DNA of 64,000 nt from Paradesertivirga sp965650335 (GCA_965650335.1 CBFGOI010000004.1:1-64000); one strand, 5' to 3'; positions 44,162 through 53,743 are shown, numbered from the stretch's first letter. Numbers and translations: made by a program. Notes: a model not told the origin generated them from the letters alone.

Positions 44162-45985
44162 ATGGAAAAATTCGACCATCGGGAAGCTCTTAAAAAAATT
44201 CCAAATAAACCCGGTGTATACCAGTATTGGGACGCATCGGGTGAGCTCATTTATATCGGCAAGGCCAAAAACTTAAAAAACAGGGTAACCTCTTATTTTA
44301 ATAAAGACAATTATCGTATAAATGCAAAAACAAGGGTCCTTGTTAGTAAAATCGCCAAGATTACTTTTACCCTTGTAGATACAGAGATTGATGCCTGGCT
44401 TTTAGAAAACAGCCTTATAAAAAAACATCAGCCCCGATATAATGTCCTGCTTAAAGATGATAAAACCTATCCCTGGATTGTCATTAAAAACGAACGTTTT
44501 CCGCGTATTTACTGGACAAGAAATATGATTAAAGATGGCTCGAAATATTTGGGGCCGTATGCATCGGTGAGTATGATGCACACAATTCTTGACTTAGTAA
44601 AAGAGCTATATCCTTTGCGAACCTGCAATCTTCCTCTAAATACTGAAAATATCTCGGCAGGAAAATTTAAGGTTTGTCTGGAATATCAAATAGGCAATTG
44701 CAAAGGGCCCTGCCAGGCTCACCAGGATGAGGAGGATTATAATAAAAGCATAGAAGACATAAAAGACATTCTTTGCGGCAAAACAGGCATCGTCATACGA
44801 AAACTTAAATCGCGATTAGAACAGGCTATTGACGAGCTCAATTTTGAAGAAGCACACCGCCTTAAAAAACAGTTCGACCTGCTTGAAAAGTATCAAAGCA
44901 AATCGACCATCGTTAATTCTTCCATCTCCGACGTAGACGTTTTCAATATAGCTACAGACGAGAAGCACGCCTTTGTGAACTATTTGAAAGTTATGAATGG
45001 CACCGTAATTCAAACGCAAACTCTTGAGATTAAAAAGCGGCTTGATGAAACGGATGAAGAGTTGCTAACCATCGCTATTTCCGAATTCAGGACCCGCTTT
45101 GAAAGCACTTCAAAAGAGATTATTATTCCGTTTGAGCTCGAAATAGACGATCCTAAGCTCAAGTTTACAGTGCCCAAACTGGGTGAAAAGAAAAAGCTGC
45201 TCGACCTGTCTCAAAAAAATGTCGTTTTTTTCAAACGCGAAAAACTAGATCAGTACGAGAAACTAAACCCGGAGATCAGAACAGAACGTTTGCTTACGCA
45301 AATGATGAAAGATCTGCGGCTCAATCAGCTACCAAAACATATAGAGTGTTTCGATAATTCCAACTTCCAGGGTAAATATCCGGTTTCAGCGATTGTAGTA
45401 TTCAAAGATGCCAAACCGTCTAAAAAAGACTATCGGCATTTCAATGTAAAAACAGTTGAGGGACCAAATGATTTTGCCACAATGGAAGAGGCGGTTTTCC
45501 GCCGTTACAGGCGAATGTTGGAAGAGGAAACACCTTTGCCGCAGCTGGTTGTTATCGACGGCGGTAAAGGTCAGCTATCATCGGCCCTAAAAAGTTTGAA
45601 ACAACTGGGTATAGAAAATCAGCTGACCGTAATAGGAATTGCGAAACGGCTGGAAGAAATTTTTTATCCCGGCGACCAGTACCCAATGTACCTGGATAAG
45701 AAATCAGAAACGCTCAAGATCATCCAGCAGTTACGGGATGAGGCACACCGCTTTGGCATTACTTTCCATCGCAACAAACGCGACAAGGGCACCTTGATCA
45801 CAGAACTCGAGCGAATACCAGGAATCGGCAAAACAACTTCCCAGAAGCTTTTAAAACACTTTAAATCGGTTAAAAATATAAGGGAAGCATCGGAGGAGGA
45901 ACTAAGAAAAGTTGTAAACACGAAACAAACTACAGCTTTACTCTCCTATTTCGACATTAATAAAAAATCCCCTGCTGAGTTTTAG
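44162..45985 (+). CDS. uvrC: Excinuclease ABC subunit C (UvrC)
   Basis: Nuclease of nucleotide excision repair that cuts both sides of a lesion held by UvrB. N-terminal GIY-YIG domain (PGVYQYWDASGELIYIGKAK), cysteine-containing region (LEYQIGNCKGPCQAH), UVR motif near residues 215-245, RNase-H-like C-terminal nuclease (HIECFDNSNFQG, VVIDGGKGQL) and helix-hairpin-helix (RIPGIGKTTSQKLL). The ATG at 44162 is preferred to the GTG six bases upstream. The stop lies in the stem of a terminator. Confidence 0.97.
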   Translation: MEKFDHREALKKIPNKPGVYQYWDASGELIYIGKAKNLKNRVTSYFNKDNYRINAKTRVLVSKIAKITFTLVDTEIDAWLLENSLIKKHQPRYNVLLKDDKTYPWIVIKNERFPRIYWTRNMIKDGSKYLGPYASVSMMHTILDLVKELYPLRTCNLPLNTENISAGKFKVCLEYQIGNCKGPCQAHQDEEDYNKSIEDIKDILCGKTGIVIRKLKSRLEQAIDELNFEEAHRLKKQFDLLEKYQSKSTIVNSSISDVDVFNIATDEKHAFVNYLKVMNGTVIQTQTLEIKKRLDETDEELLTIAISEFRTRFESTSKEIIIPFELEIDDPKLKFTVPKLGEKKKLLDLSQKNVVFFKREKLDQYEKLNPEIRTERLLTQMMKDLRLNQLPKHIECFDNSNFQGKYPVSAIVVFKDAKPSKKDYRHFNVKTVEGPNDFATMEEAVFRRYRRMLEEETPLPQLVVIDGGKGQLSSALKSLKQLGIENQLTVIGIAKRLEEIFYPGDQYPMYLDKKSETLKIIQQLRDEAHRFGITFHRNKRDKGTLITELERIPGIGKTTSQKLLKHFKSVKNIREASEEELRKVVNTKQTTALLSYFDINKKSPAEF

Positions 45986-45991
45986 CAGGGG
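45969..45991. terminator. Terminator shared by uvrC and porN
   Basis: Stem cccctgct / agcagggg (8 bp) with a 7-base loop contains the uvrC stop codon. The T run is strong on the minus strand (gatttttta) and weak on the plus strand, so it mainly terminates the porK-L-M-N operon, 47 bases past the porN stop. Confidence 0.8.
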
Positions 45992-46038
45992 ACTTTCTTC
46001 ATTTCCGAGATGCTGAATCAGTTCAGAATGATATTTTT

Positions 46039-46905
46039 TTAATAAGACCACAAATCGTGTTCGTAATCTATCATTTCCTTCTTAATTCTTTCAGCTTCGT
46101 AAAGTTTGTCTATCCCTTGAGCGTAATCTTTAATACGTAAATCATCAGGATTTGACTCTTTCACGATATAACTTTCGAACAAGCGCTTCATAAACATGTC
46201 ATCGAAACTTAAGCCCGTAGCATCATTCGACCTGCTCATCACTTCCTTCGTTACGAATGTATGACGAGCTTCTGGAAAATATATCCAAAAAGCAGGCTGC
46301 TCGCCCAGATCTTGTCCAGCAGCTTTAACCTTAATCATTGGAGCGAGACCAATAATTCTGGGCTCAAATATTGAACGTTGTTTATCGAAGATCCAGTCTT
46401 CTTTTATTTGAAATTTCACAATGCTATCCGGATTAAATTCGCCGGCAACTTTGGTACCGCTACCGATTGGATCTCCGTTTGCATCATATTTTTGTATCAC
46501 CACGCTATCCGCAAATTTTGCTTTTGCTTCTTCAGGCTTTAAAACGGTTGTAAATTCATTTTCATCCGGATTTCCACCTATCGGATGAGCATAGGCCGTC
46601 ATTTCGCCAGATTCAACTGCCTCCATAATTATATCGATAAGCCGCGCTTTTGGTGAAGCATAAATATGGTTCATTTTCTCACGCAAATCCATTTCCCTGT
46701 ACACACGCTTTTGAAACATCACATCTGCCTCACGAAGATTCGCGTAGGGAGTAACATTTGCCGTTAACAGATTGTCTTTCTTATAATGACCGTCTAATGG
46801 CTTCTCCTTCTGGATCGGTTTTGTTGAATTGCCCAGGTTTGCTTCCTGTGCAAAAACACCTGCACCGAATAAAAAGGAGAATAACAACAAAAATATCTTT
46901 TTCAT
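46039..46905 (-). CDS. gldN: Type IX secretion ring protein PorN/GldN
   Basis: Periplasmic protein of 288 residues with a signal peptide (ending AGVFAQ). In studied species PorN joins PorK lipoproteins into the outer-membrane-associated ring of the type IX secretion system. Family-typical segments include MFQKRVYREMDLREKMN and ARHTFVTKEVMSRSNDA. It is the last gene of the K-L-M-N operon, 7 bases after porM. Confidence 0.93.
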   Translation of the reverse strand: MKKIFLLLFSFLFGAGVFAQEANLGNSTKPIQKEKPLDGHYKKDNLLTANVTPYANLREADVMFQKRVYREMDLREKMNHIYASPKARLIDIIMEAVESGEMTAYAHPIGGNPDENEFTTVLKPEEAKAKFADSVVIQKYDANGDPIGSGTKVAGEFNPDSIVKFQIKEDWIFDKQRSIFEPRIIGLAPMIKVKAAGQDLGEQPAFWIYFPEARHTFVTKEVMSRSNDATGLSFDDMFMKRLFESYIVKESNPDDLRIKDYAQGIDKLYEAERIKKEMIDYEHDLWSY

Positions 46906-46912
46906 AATTACG

Positions 46913-48442
46913 CTAATTTGCGGTTAATACTATATTACCTATTTGGCGTTTGCTGCCATCAGGACCAACAGCTTCTATATCTTTAAATATAACGGTTGTT
47001 CCCGGACTTACCATCTTCATTCCTTTTTCCATCTCTGCGTTTAAGTTAGGGCCCGAGCCTCTAACTTGAAATGCATCTGATCTAGGTTTCGCGATAAGTA
47101 ATGTAAAGCCGGTCACGTTAAATCTTGCATCAAAATCAAAGCCAACTAATTTAGCAAACAGAGTATTTTGACTTTTAATTGCTACCGAACTCAGTGAACC
47201 ACCCGACTTACCAGCAAATTGTGGTATCGGATCAGGAATACGTTTTATTCTAAAATCCTGACTTCCTATAGTCTGAGTTTTTCCATTAATCTCTGCAGAA
47301 ACATTAACTTTTGCAGTACCTGGAGAACTAACTCTCACGGTGTATGTTCCATTCGAACCTGAGATACTTCCCCCGCTCATGCTTACCCGTAAACTTTCCT
47401 TCGGGATTCCAGGCGCCGAAACAGCAACAGGATTAGGAACACCAATATAGAAAACATTCATTGCAGTAGGCGATACAACTGCAGATGGCCTGGCTACCTG
47501 ATATTTCTGCTCAGGAGTTTCATAAAATTTAACCGTACCATCTGTCTGTTTTACTGCAATTTTACCTTTCCATGAAAACATTCCTTCACGGCCTGTTGAA
47601 ACTGTGTAAGATCCTTTTCCATCTCTTACCGGAACACTTGTTCCATTAATTGAAATAGAAGGGTTTGATTTCGAGTCGTAAGCCGTCAAGAACACTTCTG
47701 CGGTATAGGGTTGGCCCTGTATTACATACGATGTTGGAGCCACAGCTACAGCAGAAAACTGATCGAGGTTTACAACTGCCTGATCCATTTTACCGAAAAT
47801 TCTTTTAACAACTTCTGATTCAGCATTTTTAACATCGGATTGAATCTTGGTTAAAATCGTCATTGCAGCAGTTAAGGGAGTCCCTTCACCAAAGTTATTA
47901 TCTTCCCAGGTCTTCTTTTCACCGACAGCTTTTTTAGGATCTTTCGCTTCCAAAGAGAATGAAACACCGGCCCGATCCTTTGGATCAAGAAGAGCAAGCA
48001 ATTTCTCACGTGTTTCGTTGATTTTCTCTTTCAACTTTTCTCCTTTTTTCTGGTTAATCATAATTCCGGTAGAAATGTCTAAGTTAGACCGTTCTACTAA
48101 GTCTCCGGTTTCTGGGTCGTAATTATTTCCAGCTTTTACAAACTCTGTTTTAATACCCGCGATATAATCATTTAACTCTTTAGCAACTTTCTGAGCCTCT
48201 TTAGCTTTCTCATAAATTGGTTTCGCCCTTGCAGGCTCATCTTTCAATTTAGTGCCCTCAAAAGAAGCAAATAATTGAGATATACTGGTATCAACATTTG
48301 TTCTCGAAGTCTCCAAACTATCATTGATAGTTTTGAAAGCATCTAATATTTTATCTGAAACGTTCAATGCAAGCATCGCGAGTAATACCAAATACATGAT
48401 ATTAATCATCTTCTGCCTTGCAGACTCTTTACCTCCAGCCAT
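46913..48442 (-). CDS. gldM: Type IX secretion motor subunit PorM/GldM
   Basis: Inner-membrane protein of 509 residues: short cytosolic N-terminus (MAGGKESARQKMINIMY), one membrane helix (about 13-33) and a long periplasmic part of helical plus Ig-like domains. With PorL it forms the proton-driven motor that powers type IX secretion and gliding; the periplasmic shaft contacts the PorK/N ring. The N-terminus matches the family closely. It follows porL by 42 bases. Confidence 0.95.
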   Translation of the reverse strand: MAGGKESARQKMINIMYLVLLAMLALNVSDKILDAFKTINDSLETSRTNVDTSISQLFASFEGTKLKDEPARAKPIYEKAKEAQKVAKELNDYIAGIKTEFVKAGNNYDPETGDLVERSNLDISTGIMINQKKGEKLKEKINETREKLLALLDPKDRAGVSFSLEAKDPKKAVGEKKTWEDNNFGEGTPLTAAMTILTKIQSDVKNAESEVVKRIFGKMDQAVVNLDQFSAVAVAPTSYVIQGQPYTAEVFLTAYDSKSNPSISINGTSVPVRDGKGSYTVSTGREGMFSWKGKIAVKQTDGTVKFYETPEQKYQVARPSAVVSPTAMNVFYIGVPNPVAVSAPGIPKESLRVSMSGGSISGSNGTYTVRVSSPGTAKVNVSAEINGKTQTIGSQDFRIKRIPDPIPQFAGKSGGSLSSVAIKSQNTLFAKLVGFDFDARFNVTGFTLLIAKPRSDAFQVRGSGPNLNAEMEKGMKMVSPGTTVIFKDIEAVGPDGSKRQIGNIVLTAN

Positions 48443-48484
48443 GCGTTATTTAGATTTTTTTTTAATCAATTAAACAATTAATAA

Positions 48485-49303
48485 TTAAACACGTGGTTGG
48501 TTCATTGCCGAAAGCATGTTACCGTACACAGAATTCAAAGAAGAAAGGTTTTTAGCCAAGCGGTTAACTTCTTCTTTAAACTGTTTAGAATCATCCATAG
48601 ACTCGTTAAAGTTCTGCATGGTTAATGAAAGATTCTGATAGAATTTGTTCATTGATTTTAGATGAGCGCTGGAATCTTGTAACTCAAGTTCATATACTGC
48701 ATTTAATGCCGACAGGTTTTTAGCAAGACTATTTACCTGATCGTGGTATGCTTTAGAATCGACGTTTGAATTAGCCATCTCCTGAAGATTTGAAGATGCC
48801 TTATCAAAAGACACGCTCAAATTGTCAAAACTTGCGCTGGCAGTTTTCACTTTGGCAGTGAATTCATTAGTTGCGGTTGAAGCGTCGGCCACATTAGATA
48901 TGGTTGCCACCTTATCGCCAAAAGTTCTTAAACCAGTTCCAAGGCTCTCGATTAATTCCGGACCAATTTTAGCATCCTCAAGCATTTTATCCAGAGCAGC
49001 TGTTGATGAAGAAGATGATGATACTGAAGCAACAGGACGAGCACTTGATTTTGGAAGTTCGCCATCGAAGTCTTCACTCAATTCCGGATAAACTTTATGC
49101 CATGCCGGATCCTTTGGTGGAGCGAAGAATCCTGTTAAGAAAAACAAGAATGCCTCAACGCCAAGTCCGGCGCCGATCATATAATTTCCCCATATACCTC
49201 CTAAGTGAAGGATTTTAAACAATGCACCAATGATTACCACGCTTGCACCCCATGAAATTGCTGTGTGAAGTGGTTCTAATTTGAAAGATGATTTACCAGC
49301 CAT
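48485..49303 (-). CDS. gldL: Type IX secretion motor subunit PorL/GldL
   Basis: A 272-residue inner-membrane protein with two N-terminal membrane helices (about 14-35 and 38-62). A conserved acidic residue in the second helix (GVEAFLFFLTG) is the expected proton-path glutamate. A coiled-coil-rich cytosolic tail follows, with two similar LNSVYGNML-type segments. It partners PorM in the motor. It is second in the K-L-M-N order. Confidence 0.95.
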   Translation of the reverse strand: MAGKSSFKLEPLHTAISWGASVVIIGALFKILHLGGIWGNYMIGAGLGVEAFLFFLTGFFAPPKDPAWHKVYPELSEDFDGELPKSSARPVASVSSSSSSTAALDKMLEDAKIGPELIESLGTGLRTFGDKVATISNVADASTATNEFTAKVKTASASFDNLSVSFDKASSNLQEMANSNVDSKAYHDQVNSLAKNLSALNAVYELELQDSSAHLKSMNKFYQNLSLTMQNFNESMDDSKQFKEEVNRLAKNLSSLNSVYGNMLSAMNQPRV

Positions 49304-49363
49304 AAAAAGTTTGAGAAAGTAATTAGAATGTAGATTTAAAGTGTGTTATTATTTTGTTTTTGT

Positions 49364-50677
49364 TTAGTTTTTATCTCTTATATCTCGTCCTTGATACTTG
49401 GTTACACAACGGAAACCAATATAAGATTTTGCAGTATCCTGATATTCGAAACTTCTTGTAGAATTCTGAAGAAAGTAACCGATATCTTTCCATGATCCAC
49501 CACGTACAGATTTGCGTTTCAATACTGCCGGATCATTTGCTTTTGCTTCATAATTAAATGTTGGATTCAAATCATGAGTAAATGTATTTGCTGACTCATC
49601 ATAAGCTGAAGCAGTCCATTCGGCTACATTACCAGCCATGTTGTACAAACCATAATCGTTAGGGAAGTACGATTTAACATTTACCGTAAATGCCCCTCCG
49701 TCATCAATATAATTACCGCGACCTGGTTTAAAGTTGGCCATTAAACACCCTTTTGCATTTCTTATGTACGGGCCTCCCCATGGGTAATCGTTCCCAATTC
49801 TACCACCTCTGGCAGCGTACTCAAATTCGGCTTCCGTAGGTAACATATAATCCGAACGAATATATTCAGGCATCTTTTTGCTAGCAGCATATGTTGCATA
49901 CAAACGAGTACGCCAAACGGTAAATGCGCGAGCCTGACGCCAGGTTACTCCCACTACCGGGTAGTTTTTAAATGCCGGATGAGAAAAGTATCCTTGTGTT
50001 AAGGGTTCGTTCTGAGCATACGCAAAATCAGATAACCATACCAGGGTGTCAGGATAAATGGCTACTGTATCACGTAGAATATTATCAGATCTTGTTCTGG
50101 TTTTATCGCCGCGATAATTTGCTGCTTCGCGGAACTTCATGATTTCTAAATTATATTTAAGAAGGCGAACATCGATCTCATTCCGATCGAATACTCTGTC
50201 TTCTCCCTGATAATACATGGCCTGTAATTTAGATGCATTGGCAGCACTTCCTTTTTTATTACTCCATATAGTACCCGCCTTTTTCCAATCGATATACTGC
50301 TGTCCGCCTGCATTCGCTGCCGCTCCCTTTTTCGGCTTTATGAAATATTTTGGATCCTGAAGATAATCTTTAATGGCGATCGAGTCTCTTACCCAATTTA
50401 CAAACTGACGATATTCGCTGTTTGTAATCTCAGTCTCATCCATATAAAACGCCTGAACAGTCACCTGTTTGTTTTGTGCTATCTGCGCGAAAGTTATGTC
50501 CTGATCTGTTTGGCCCATTACAAAGGAACCGGCGGGGATGTAAACCATTCCCAGGGGTATAGTTTTTGTAGGCACTTTTTTTGTACGAACTCCTACCAGT
50601 TCACCACCAGATCCCCTTCCGCATCCGCTTGAGAGAGCCGTTACAATTGCGAGAGCGATAAAGTAAATTTTTTTCAT
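49364..50677 (-). CDS. gldK: Type IX secretion lipoprotein PorK/GldK
   Basis: Outer-membrane lipoprotein of 437 residues from the ATG at 50677 (MKKIYFIALAIVTALSSGCG, lipobox cysteine C19). The mature protein has the sulfatase-modifying-factor/FGE fold: MVYIPAGSFVMGQ, WRQARAFTVWR, LPTEAEFEYAARGG, GNVAEWTASAY and a C-terminal SVRGGSWKD. In GldK/PorK this fold is structural rather than enzymatic and builds the periplasmic ring with PorN. An ATG at 50692 would add five residues. First gene of the operon. Confidence 0.93.
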   Translation of the reverse strand: MKKIYFIALAIVTALSSGCGRGSGGELVGVRTKKVPTKTIPLGMVYIPAGSFVMGQTDQDITFAQIAQNKQVTVQAFYMDETEITNSEYRQFVNWVRDSIAIKDYLQDPKYFIKPKKGAAANAGGQQYIDWKKAGTIWSNKKGSAANASKLQAMYYQGEDRVFDRNEIDVRLLKYNLEIMKFREAANYRGDKTRTRSDNILRDTVAIYPDTLVWLSDFAYAQNEPLTQGYFSHPAFKNYPVVGVTWRQARAFTVWRTRLYATYAASKKMPEYIRSDYMLPTEAEFEYAARGGRIGNDYPWGGPYIRNAKGCLMANFKPGRGNYIDDGGAFTVNVKSYFPNDYGLYNMAGNVAEWTASAYDESANTFTHDLNPTFNYEAKANDPAVLKRKSVRGGSWKDIGYFLQNSTRSFEYQDTAKSYIGFRCVTKYQGRDIRDKN

Positions 50678-50876
50678 TGTATTTAAAGGCATAGCTTTTA
50701 AACTTTCGAAGTTATTTTATAATAAACTTATTTATTAAAAATTATTATCCAAACAGTAAACTTATGAAAATTTTCATGGTTAATTATAATAACTCATAAA
50801 CTTTCAGATGCCTTGTTACGAATAACACAGGTGAAATGTTACTGATAATAGAAGTTTTTTTGAAGGAAGATCAGAT

Positions 50877-51644
50877 TTATTTGTTTACCTGCTTAATATA
50901 TTGCTCAATTGCCATGGTCATACTAGGGGCAACCGGCGTTGGCGCGGGGATATCAACTATTAGGTTTCGGTCAGCAATTGCCTTCTGAGTAGTCACACCA
51001 AAGGCAGCAATGCGAGTATCATTTTGCTCAAATGTGGGGAAGTTTTTATACAGCGATTGAACACTGGAAGGGCTGAAAAATACGATCACGTCGTAAAAAA
51101 CATTGGCAAGATCTGAAAGATCGCTGCAAACGGTTCTGAATAAAACGGCCTGGGTAAAAGTATATCCATTTTCTTGTAAAAATTTCTGGGTTTCCTCAGC
51201 GGAAACATCAGAACAAGGATAAAGAAATTGCTCGGCGGTGTGTTTTTTTAGCACTTCAGCTAGATCACTTGCTGTTTGTTTTCCGAAAAATATTTTTCGT
51301 TTTCTATATTGAATATACTTTTGAAGGTACAAAGCGATGGTTTCCGACAAACAAAAGTATTTCATTTCTGAAGGCACTTCGTAACGCATCTCTTCGCATA
51401 CACGAAAAAAATGGTCGACCGCATTCTTACTTGTGAAAATTACGGCAGTAAAATCAGCAAAATTAATCTTGTCTTTTCTGAAATCTTTAGCAGGAACTCC
51501 TTCTACATGTATAAATGATCTGAAATCTACCTTTACATTGAACTTTTTAGCGAGCTCGTAATACGGGGACTTGTCGTTCTCTGGCTTGGGCAATGTAACC
51601 AGGATACTCTTTACCTTTTTCTTTCTTGCATCTGTTGATACCAT
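50877..51644 (-). CDS. hemD: Uroporphyrinogen-III synthase HemD (stand-alone)
   Basis: HemD family protein of 255 residues. Two-domain pattern: FTAVIFTSKNAVDHFF, FLYPCSDVSAEETQKFL, AVLFRTVCSD and YDVIVFFSPSSVQSLY, then AAFGVTTQKAIADRN in the usual order. It cyclises hydroxymethylbilane to uroporphyrinogen III. The heme cluster already encodes a HemD domain fused to HemC, so this is a second copy. It lies 6 bases after the DUF4271 gene and upstream of porK, not with heme genes. Confidence 0.88.
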   Translation of the reverse strand: MVSTDARKKKVKSILVTLPKPENDKSPYYELAKKFNVKVDFRSFIHVEGVPAKDFRKDKINFADFTAVIFTSKNAVDHFFRVCEEMRYEVPSEMKYFCLSETIALYLQKYIQYRKRKIFFGKQTASDLAEVLKKHTAEQFLYPCSDVSAEETQKFLQENGYTFTQAVLFRTVCSDLSDLANVFYDVIVFFSPSSVQSLYKNFPTFEQNDTRIAAFGVTTQKAIADRNLIVDIPAPTPVAPSMTMAIEQYIKQVNK

Positions 51645-51650
51645 ACTTTT

Positions 51651-52664
51651 CTAGAACCTAAGAGCTTTTATTAGAATTAATAATGGGCAAATTTCGAGGG
51701 CACAAAGATAGAAAATAAAATATATTATCGGAAACCTGTAGTTTGATAAAATATTTGTGGCGGCCCTTAGATACTGAAAGAAGAAAATTGCTCCTATTAA
51801 AATCAGCGACATGTAAATGTAAAGAGGAGCAAACCGTGCCGGGGTGAGACAAAACGCAATTACTATCGGCAGAAACAATAATGCGGCATTAAAGTAGCTT
51901 AAAATTAATATCGAAATATATTCTTTTACGATCTTTCCAACGCCTAGCAAAAATCCGAGTATTCGCAGAAGGATGATCTTAGCAGTGAATAAAGCTATGA
52001 CAATGATCGAAAGGTGTATAAATAAATTAAAACCGGTATAACCGTACGACAACTGAAAGTACTTGCCACATTGATAAAGATACATTCCGATAGTAAAACC
52101 AAATAGCAGGTATAGAAAAATAAAAGGCCAGGAATTGAAGAACTTCTCCTCTTTGTTTATTTGACCCAAGACCCGGTTGCTATAAAACGCCTGAATAATT
52201 GCAGACAACTCTTTAGAAAATGCATTTTTTAACACTGCAAAAGAGAATAACAGCACAAAAACAAATGCGATAATCCACAGTTCGCCCCTGGGGCGGGGTC
52301 GCCCCTTATCGTATCGCTCAATTTTCTTGGGAAATTTACCTGCCCATTCCTGAAAATTTGTATTTTTTATTGAGTAAAGCTCTATTAAACTGTCGAGAAA
52401 TTGGTTTGGCCGGGTTGGATCTGGACGTTTTATCCATACCATGGCTAATGAATCGCCGACGGCTTTTAAAGAATCCTTTACATGCTGAATCGAATCTTTT
52501 TTAGCCTGAAACCTTGCCAGATAGGCTGAATCCCGGGGCGCAACCCTATTGTACCTCGGTTTGGATAAGATTGAAGATGCCCCCGAAACAGTGTCTGTTT
52601 GTGCCAAAACAGCCAAACTGCATGTTAATAATCCCAAAAAAAGTAGAAAATTTTTCCCAAACAT
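51651..52664 (-). CDS. DUF4271 domain-containing membrane protein
   Basis: Membrane protein of 337 residues from the ATG at 52664, which gives a clean signal peptide (MFGKNFLLFLGLLTCSLAVLAQ); an open frame extends 45 codons further but with no sense as a protein. A soluble Lys/Asp-rich periplasmic stretch (about 30-120) is followed by about seven membrane helices. DUF4271 is restricted to Bacteroidota. It precedes hemD and the porK-L-M-N genes on the same strand, so an envelope role related to secretion is possible but not shown. Confidence 0.75.
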   Translation of the reverse strand: MFGKNFLLFLGLLTCSLAVLAQTDTVSGASSILSKPRYNRVAPRDSAYLARFQAKKDSIQHVKDSLKAVGDSLAMVWIKRPDPTRPNQFLDSLIELYSIKNTNFQEWAGKFPKKIERYDKGRPRPRGELWIIAFVFVLLFSFAVLKNAFSKELSAIIQAFYSNRVLGQINKEEKFFNSWPFIFLYLLFGFTIGMYLYQCGKYFQLSYGYTGFNLFIHLSIIVIALFTAKIILLRILGFLLGVGKIVKEYISILILSYFNAALLFLPIVIAFCLTPARFAPLYIYMSLILIGAIFFFQYLRAATNILSNYRFPIIYFIFYLCALEICPLLILIKALRF

Positions 52665-52740
52665 TAATTCAATCAATATTTCCGGTGAAGATTGAGTGCA
52701 AATTACCTGAATATAATCTTGTTTTCCTAAGGCTTTAAAC

Positions 52741-52869
52741 TCATTTACTCCGCCGAAGATCAAAAAACGTCTCCTTATCGATTTTTCGTATGTTTTCACC
52801 TAAATCCTCACCACCTCTTCGGGCTTTAATGACCAAAGCTCCATGGTTAGACCGCTTGCATTCTTGCAT
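52741..52869 (-). CDS. Candidate 42-residue small protein after exbD
   Basis: A 42-codon frame whose ATG shares one base with the exbD stop (TAATG), the classical layout of translational coupling. The product is hydrophilic and basic (MQECKRSNHGALVIKARRGG, then EDLGENIRKIDKETFFDLRR). It fills most of the otherwise empty spacer before the DUF4271 gene. No homologue is known to me. It may be chance, as the spacer is open in more than one frame. Confidence 0.3.
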   Translation of the reverse strand: MQECKRSNHGALVIKARRGGEDLGENIRKIDKETFFDLRRSK

Positions 52870-53381
52870 TAGTAAACATTTTTTTCCACCATCATTTTTT
52901 TATCACCAGAAGTTATATCAACAATGGCGTATCGCGGAACTTTCACAATTTCCAATTCATCTAAAATATCCACCAGATTTTTGAAGTTCGCGTTCTCACC
53001 GGGTTTAATCAGGATCATTAAACTTTTTCCGGATCTCTTCAGTACTTCCTTCATTTGATTCTGAAAATCGGATCTGATTTTGGAAGAAGTACTAATTTGA
53101 ACAAACTCGGGCTTATCACAAGTACCGAGGTACCACAAAATTTGATCTCTGGCACCTAAACAAACGGTCATTGCTCTGTTTTCGGAGATAGGGAAAGCTC
53201 CTTCATCAACGGGCATAGCAACAGGCATTGCCGAAGGTTTAGAAAGGGAAGTTGTGAGCATAAAAAAGGTGATTAGTAAAAATGCCAAATCAACCATAGC
53301 CGTCAGATCGACTTTGGGCAATGGCTTTAAGCTGCTTTTATTTTTTCCGCTGTTGCTGATGGATTGGTTTAGTTCGGCCAT
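52869..53381 (-). CDS. ExbD/TolR-family biopolymer transport protein
   Basis: A 170-residue single-span inner membrane protein: short cytosolic N-terminus, one helix with the conserved proton-path aspartate D31 in LTAMVDLAFLLITFFML, and a periplasmic domain. ExbD works with ExbB and TonB to energise outer membrane transport, or as TolR/MotB-like part of other ion-driven machines. No exbB or tonB is next to it, so the partner is unclear. Confidence 0.88.
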   Translation of the reverse strand: MAELNQSISNSGKNKSSLKPLPKVDLTAMVDLAFLLITFFMLTTSLSKPSAMPVAMPVDEGAFPISENRAMTVCLGARDQILWYLGTCDKPEFVQISTSSKIRSDFQNQMKEVLKRSGKSLMILIKPGENANFKNLVDILDELEIVKVPRYAIVDITSGDKKMMVEKNVY

Positions 53382-53509
53382 GATCTTTTGCTTTAAGTAT
53401 ATCTGATAGATGTTTGCATCCGTATAAATCCATAAGTATATAAAGATTGTTTTATTTAAAACCCTCCTCTTTGAAAACGGTTATTAAATCGAAGCCCAAG
53501 AAAAACACC

Positions 53510-53740
53510 ATGGAGAAATTTGAAATTCAAGCGCTGCTACACGACGGCTCGTTTGTGGATTATGAAGTCCAAACAGAACGCCATTCTGACAAATACGAGG
53601 TTTTCAAAGATGGAAAACCTATCGCTTCATTTAGAGCCAAAAAAGATGGCGGCTGGGAAATAGAAAACAATCAGGCACAAATTGATGAAGACTTGCAGCA
53701 CCGCATTACTCTGCAATTAAACGGATATAGAATATCATAG
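53510..53740 (+). CDS. Small conserved-looking cytosolic protein
   Basis: Soluble protein of 76 residues from the ATG at 53510 (MEKFEIQALLHDGSFVDYEV). An alternative ATG at 53447 would add 21 residues of poor quality. The sequence suggests a small beta-sheet domain (KYEVFKDGKPIASFRAKKDG, then a short helix). No family can be named. It stands alone between two minus-strand genes and ends 3 bases before a convergent lipoprotein gene. Confidence 0.6.
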   Translation: MEKFEIQALLHDGSFVDYEVQTERHSDKYEVFKDGKPIASFRAKKDGGWEIENNQAQIDEDLQHRITLQLNGYRIS

Positions 53741-53743
53741 TTA

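Noticed and set aside
52665..52799. In-frame 45-codon extension of the DUF4271 gene
   Set aside because: The ATG at 52664 begins a clear signal peptide, which an extension would bury.
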